In this document: positions 23,277-26,003 of the stretch, in pieces
Numbering within the stretch: position 1 is the stretch's first letter
Layout: every line of letters starts with the position of its first letter
NCBI GenBank assembly: GCA_040751775.1
Contig: JBFMGD010000042.1
Coordinates: 1 to 26,003, forward strand
Direction of reading: 5' to 3'
DNA: 26,003 nt
Source: JBFMGD01 sp040751775
GTDB lineage: Bacteria; Bacillota; Dethiobacteria; DTU022
Program-made: the position numbers and the translations under genes
The notes under the pieces: model-generated
Told to the model about the DNA's origin: nothing
The model's input: the letters and a program-made list of their open reading frames with translations, nothing else
Databases searched by the model: none

Positions 23277-24122
23277 TCAGGCGCCGTCAACGGCACGGCG
23301 CATCACCTCTACGGGCGCCTTTTGACCGGTGAACAACTCAAAAGCGAGCGCCGCCTGCCAGAGGAGCATCCCTCTGCCGTTAACGGCTTTACCGCCACGG
23401 CTCCGGAACAGGCGCATTACCTCGGTTTCAGCCGGGTGATAGCGCAGGTCGAAAAGGGCCTTCCCTTGCCCGGGCAAGGGATTGAGCGCTTTCGTCACTT
23501 CCGGAAAATCACCCGGCAGGCAATAGATCAAGACCCGGCAGCGTGAACAAGCCTGGCGCAGCGCTTCCTCTTGCCACAATACGGCTGCAGCGGTTACGAG
23601 AGGGCTCTGCGGTTTGATCCACTCGACCAGGGCCTGGGCGCGGGCGGCGGTGCGATTGGCGATCATTAAATCCGTAGCGCCCTGCCGGATCAAGGCGTCG
23701 GCGATAGCCCGTGCCGCCCCGCCGGCCCCGATCATCAGGATCGGATCACTAAATAATTCCGCCAGCCCTTCTTCCCGGGCGGCGCGAAGAAAGCCATCGC
23801 CGTCAGTGCTGCTGCCGGTTAATTTACCGTCATGGTGCACGATCGTGTTTACCGAACCGATGGCCAGCGCTTCCGGTGAAACCAGATCCAGGTAAGGCAG
23901 AACCGCCTCTTTATACGGGATGGTTACGTTTGCCCCGGCGAGGCCCAGCGCCCTTAAACCGGATACCGCGGCTTGCAGCGAAGCAGCCCGGACCGGGGCG
24001 GCCAGATAAACATAATTCAAATTTAGCGCGCGGAAAGCGGCGTTGTGCAGCAGCGGCGATAAGGAATGGCGGACCGGATCGCCCAGCAGAAGGAAAATCC
24101 GGGTACGAGCATCAATATTCAA
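23277..24122 (-). CDS. aroE: Shikimate dehydrogenase
   Basis: The 281-residue protein has the substrate-binding LLGDPVRHSLSPLLHNAAF, the catalytic-lysine segment GANVTIPYKEAVLPYLD and the NADP-binding GAGGAARAIADAL, followed by NRT. It reduces 3-dehydroshikimate to shikimate. It starts with TTG (24120-24122) and has only a weak ribosome binding site. It is the first gene of the aroE-pilB-gspH-aroK-aroQ-peptidase-efp operon, about 26 bases from the predicted start point. Confidence 0.95.
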   Translation of the reverse strand: MNIDARTRIFLLLGDPVRHSLSPLLHNAAFRALNLNYVYLAAPVRAASLQAAVSGLRALGLAGANVTIPYKEAVLPYLDLVSPEALAIGSVNTIVHHDGKLTGSSTDGDGFLRAAREEGLAELFSDPILMIGAGGAARAIADALIRQGATDLMIANRTAARAQALVEWIKPQSPLVTAAAVLWQEEALRQACSRCRVLIYCLPGDFPEVTKALNPLPGQGKALFDLRYHPAETEVMRLFRSRGGKAVNGRGMLLWQAALAFELFTGQKAPVEVMRRAVDGA

Positions 24123-24154
24123 TAAGAGACACCGACTTTCACCTGGAATACCAT

Positions 24155-24183
24155 ATTATAACACGTTTCGCCCGGTTTTCGGA
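24155..24183 (-). promoter_or_regulatory. Probable sigma-A promoter for the aroE operon
   Basis: On the minus strand, TATAAT (24155-24160) is preceded by TGT, giving an extended -10. The -35 region (about 24178-24183) is poor. The start point would be near 24148, just ahead of the aroE TTG codon. It points away from the divergent prepilin peptidase gene. Confidence 0.55.
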
Positions 24184-24306
24184 AGTGGGGGAGCTCCAAT
24201 TTTTTAACAACACTTGGAAACATGCCCATATTAAGCAGGATTATAAAATTATGTGTCGAAAAAAGTATTTACCGTTGACACCGAGATGGAAGGTGACAGT
24301 AACCGT

Positions 24307-25110
24307 ATGCCCGCTGATCATTTTTTCTTTAACTTGATTGTATTTTTAAGCGGCCTCTGCTTCGGCAGCTTTCTTAACGTGGTCGTCTACCGGCTGCCGC
24401 GCCGTCTCTCACTGTGGAAACCTCCTTCCAGCTGCCCCTCCTGCGGGCGGCGTTTGGGTCCCCTGGAGCTGGTGCCGCTGCTCGGTTATCTCCTGCTGCA
24501 AGGCCGGTGCGCCCACTGCCGGAGCACGATCAGCCCCCGTTACCCACTGGCAGAGTTAGCCACCGCGCTGCTCTTTTCTTATGTATACTTAGCTTTCGGC
24601 TTAACCCTTACCGCAGGCGGCTATATGTTCCTGCTGTTTTTGCTGCTGGCAATCTCGCTGATCGACCTGGAGCACCGGTTGATCCCGAACTCTCTGGTCA
24701 GCGCGGGCCTCGCCGGCGGCGTGATCCTGCAGTTGCCGGCCATGGCAGCCAACTGGCTTACCGTGCCTGCCCGGCTGATGCCGGAGCGGCTCTGGCTCGA
24801 TGCCGTGTTCGGCCTGCTGCTCGGCGGGGGAGTGATGCTGATCATTTTTCTGGTCAGCCGCGGCGGCATGGGAGCCGGTGATATGAAGCTGATGGCATTG
24901 ATCGGTTTTTTTGTAGGGCTGCGGGGTACGGCGGTAGTGATGATGCTCGGCTTTACTGCCGGTGCCTTAACCGGCTTGCTGCTAATTGCGCTGGGCCGCC
25001 TGACCCGTAAGGATGCCCTCCCCTTCGGGCCTTTCCTCTCATTGGCGGTCCTGGTGGAGCTTTTTTGGGGCGAATTGATCTGGAACTGGTACATTCACCT
25101 GCTGCGCTGA
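24307..25110 (+). CDS. pilD: PilD, prepilin peptidase / N-methyltransferase
   Basis: The 267-residue polytopic protein has an N-terminal hydrophobic segment with GSFLNVVVYRLPR, a zinc-binding four-cysteine loop (CPSC and CAHC) for the methyltransferase part, and about seven helices. The two catalytic aspartates are in LIDLEHRLIPN and GMGAGDMKLMALIG. It cleaves prepilin leaders and methylates the new N-terminus. The ATG at 24307 has AAGGTGA about 10 bases upstream; an open extension back to a GTG at 24253 lacks a binding site. Its substrates are probably the pseudopilins encoded here. Confidence 0.95.
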   Translation: MPADHFFFNLIVFLSGLCFGSFLNVVVYRLPRRLSLWKPPSSCPSCGRRLGPLELVPLLGYLLLQGRCAHCRSTISPRYPLAELATALLFSYVYLAFGLTLTAGGYMFLLFLLLAISLIDLEHRLIPNSLVSAGLAGGVILQLPAMAANWLTVPARLMPERLWLDAVFGLLLGGGVMLIIFLVSRGGMGAGDMKLMALIGFFVGLRGTAVVMMLGFTAGALTGLLLIALGRLTRKDALPFGPFLSLAVLVELFWGELIWNWYIHLLR

Positions 25111-25141
25111 AACCTTAAGGCGCGGCTGTCGCCCGGATGAG

Positions 25142-25169
25142 ATGTTTGGCACGGTTTCCAGGCAAACAT
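25142..25169 (+). other. Hairpin in the pilD-pseudopilin gap
   Basis: A 7-bp ATGTTTG/CAAACAT stem encloses a 14-base loop (25149-25162) in the 106-base gap, preceded by a small GGCG/CGCC hairpin. There is no T-run. It may be a processing or leader structure; I do not recognise a riboswitch. Confidence 0.35.
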
Positions 25170-25216
25170 AATCGCGATGCATACCGATCCATCATTAATT
25201 TAAAGGAGCTGAGCGG

Positions 25217-25645
25217 ATGCGGAAAATGATTCGGGACACTGCAGCGGGTTATACGTTGATCGAGCTTTTGATCGCCGTTACCATCCTGGCCCTGGTCGTT
25301 TCTCCCCTGTTGGGTTTGCTGGCTGCCGGTTTTTCCGCAATTAACCTGGCCGGTCAGCAAACCAGCGCGGTAAACCTGTGCCGCGCAGCGCTCGAATCGA
25401 CCAAGGCGTTGGGCTACACGGCAGTCTATAACTTATATGTCAGGGAAGGCCGCTCACCCCTGGAAGATAACGCAATCCCCGGATTTCCCCAATTCCGGCG
25501 ATTAACGGTAGTAAAGCCGGTTTCTCTCGAGGCCGGCGGCGCACCCCTTGCTATTGAGCTGTTGTTAATCAGGATCACCGTATCGTGGACCGGTAAAGGC
25601 ATGGAGCGCAGCACAATACTGGAAAGCTATCTCGCAGAGCGGTGA
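25217..25645 (+). CDS. Type II/IV pseudopilin (GspI/PilV-like)
   Basis: The 142-residue protein has a class III prepilin leader: MRKMIRDTAAG then YTLIELLIAVTILALVVSPL, with Gly at the cleavage site and Glu at mature position 5. A short globular domain rich in beta strands follows. GGAG lies 8 bases before the ATG. Its TGA overlaps the next gene's GTG by four bases, so the two pseudopilins are probably translated together. Family membership is clear; the I/V subtype assignment is tentative. Confidence 0.85.
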   Translation: MRKMIRDTAAGYTLIELLIAVTILALVVSPLLGLLAAGFSAINLAGQQTSAVNLCRAALESTKALGYTAVYNLYVREGRSPLEDNAIPGFPQFRRLTVVKPVSLEAGGAPLAIELLLIRITVSWTGKGMERSTILESYLAER

Positions 25646-26003
25646 AAGCGATACCTCCGGCGCGCCGGCAAGAGGGCTACACAATACTGGAGCTCCTTGC
25701 AGCCCTGGCCATCTTCGGTTTAATCATCGGTGCGATCTACTCCTTTTACCTTGCCGGGCTGAACAGCTGGAACCGCGGCATTGTACAAATGGATAGCCAG
25801 CAGAGCGCGCGCATCGCCATGGACAAAATGATCCGTGAGCTGCGTTACGCCTCTGCCGTAGAGCTCCAGTCGGATGAAGAAATCCGCTTTCAATTAACCG
25901 GAGACACTAAAACATACCTGTTCCGCAAATCGGGCCGGGAACTGATCTTTGAAAGCAAATTGAACAACTCCACTAAATCCCATAATAAAATTGCCCTCGG
26001 GAT
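25642..26003 (+). CDS. Pseudopilin (GspJ/PilW-like), 3' end beyond window
   Basis: From a GTG at 25642-25644 (overlapping the previous TGA as GTGA), the frame stays open to the window edge, about 120 residues. It encodes MKAIPPARRQEG, then YTILELLAALAIFGLIIGAI, a class III prepilin leader with Gly before the cleavage site and Glu at mature position 5. MDSQQSARIAMDKMIRELRY follows, a pattern typical of GspJ/PilW minor pilins. No strong ribosome binding site is seen, so translation is probably coupled to the upstream gene. Confidence 0.85.
   Translation, partial: MKAIPPARRQEGYTILELLAALAIFGLIIGAIYSFYLAGLNSWNRGIVQMDSQQSARIAMDKMIRELRYASAVELQSDEEIRFQLTGDTKTYLFRKSGRELIFESKLNNSTKSHNKIALG

Noticed and set aside
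24274..24302. Sigma-A promoter for pilD based on TTGACA at 24274-24279
   Set aside because: No acceptable -10 hexamer lies 16-18 bases downstream, and the position would put the start point at or after the pilD start codon.
25111..25216. c-di-GMP-I riboswitch
   Set aside because: The conserved core expected for this class, including its tetraloop receptor sequence and GCAAAGCC-like element, is not visible.

Overview
The window looks like chromosome from an anaerobic, endospore-forming member of the Firmicutes/Clostridia, close in gene content to the Moorella-Desulfotomaculum-Pelotomaculum assemblage. The evidence is a complete spoIIIA operon, an Asp23/AmaP/DUF2273 set beside nusB, folD next to fchA as in one-carbon (Wood-Ljungdahl type) anaerobes, iron-sulfur-rich oxidoreductase subunits, and a type IV pilus assembly ATPase interleaved with shikimate genes. 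The DNA is GC-rich, and nearly everything up to about 24.1 kb lies on the minus strand, so the genetic order runs from high to low coordinates.

Region 1 (about 1-12.05 kb, minus strand). A sigma-A promoter at 12022-12050 precedes asp23, amaP, a DUF2273 gene and nusB. These are followed by a TsaD/M22 paralogue, two electron-transfer flavin/Fe-S proteins, xseA, xseB, ispA, fchA and folD. Below folD is a gene-free stretch of about 810 bases. I interpret most of it as OLE RNA (Ornate, Large, Extremophilic RNA, about 0.6 kb), transcribed leftwards from its own sigma-A promoter (885-913). It is followed at the left edge by the first 43 codons of a membrane protein that fits OapA, the OLE-associated DUF21 protein. 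The neighbourhood (nusB, folD, xseA, xseB, ispA, OLE, oapA) is the one known for OLE loci. A 10-bp perfect long-range pairing (312-321 with 858-867) closes the RNA domain. FolD has lost the lysine needed for cyclohydrolase activity, and the adjacent fchA probably supplies that step.

Region 2 (12.07-17.5 kb, minus strand). This is the complete eight-gene spoIIIAA-AH operon, with a candidate sigma-E promoter at 17486-17515. It encodes the channel between mother cell and forespore.

Region 3 (17.58-24.16 kb, minus strand). From a promoter near 24155, the order is aroE, pilB (with a c-di-GMP-binding MshEN domain), a GspH-type pseudopilin, aroK, aroQ, an M24 peptidase, efp and an acidic zinc-ribbon protein. 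The set ends at a clear rho-independent terminator (17582-17611).

Region 4 (24.3-26 kb, plus strand). A divergent pilus set holds a prepilin peptidase and two pseudopilin-like genes, the last cut by the window edge.

Four degenerate copies of a short AT-rich repeat (core TATTCAGAATTCAGGA) sit in intergenic gaps, including inside the OLE-oapA, spoIIIAC-AD and spoIIIAH-AG gaps. I saw no tRNA, rRNA, CRISPR array or intact insertion sequence.
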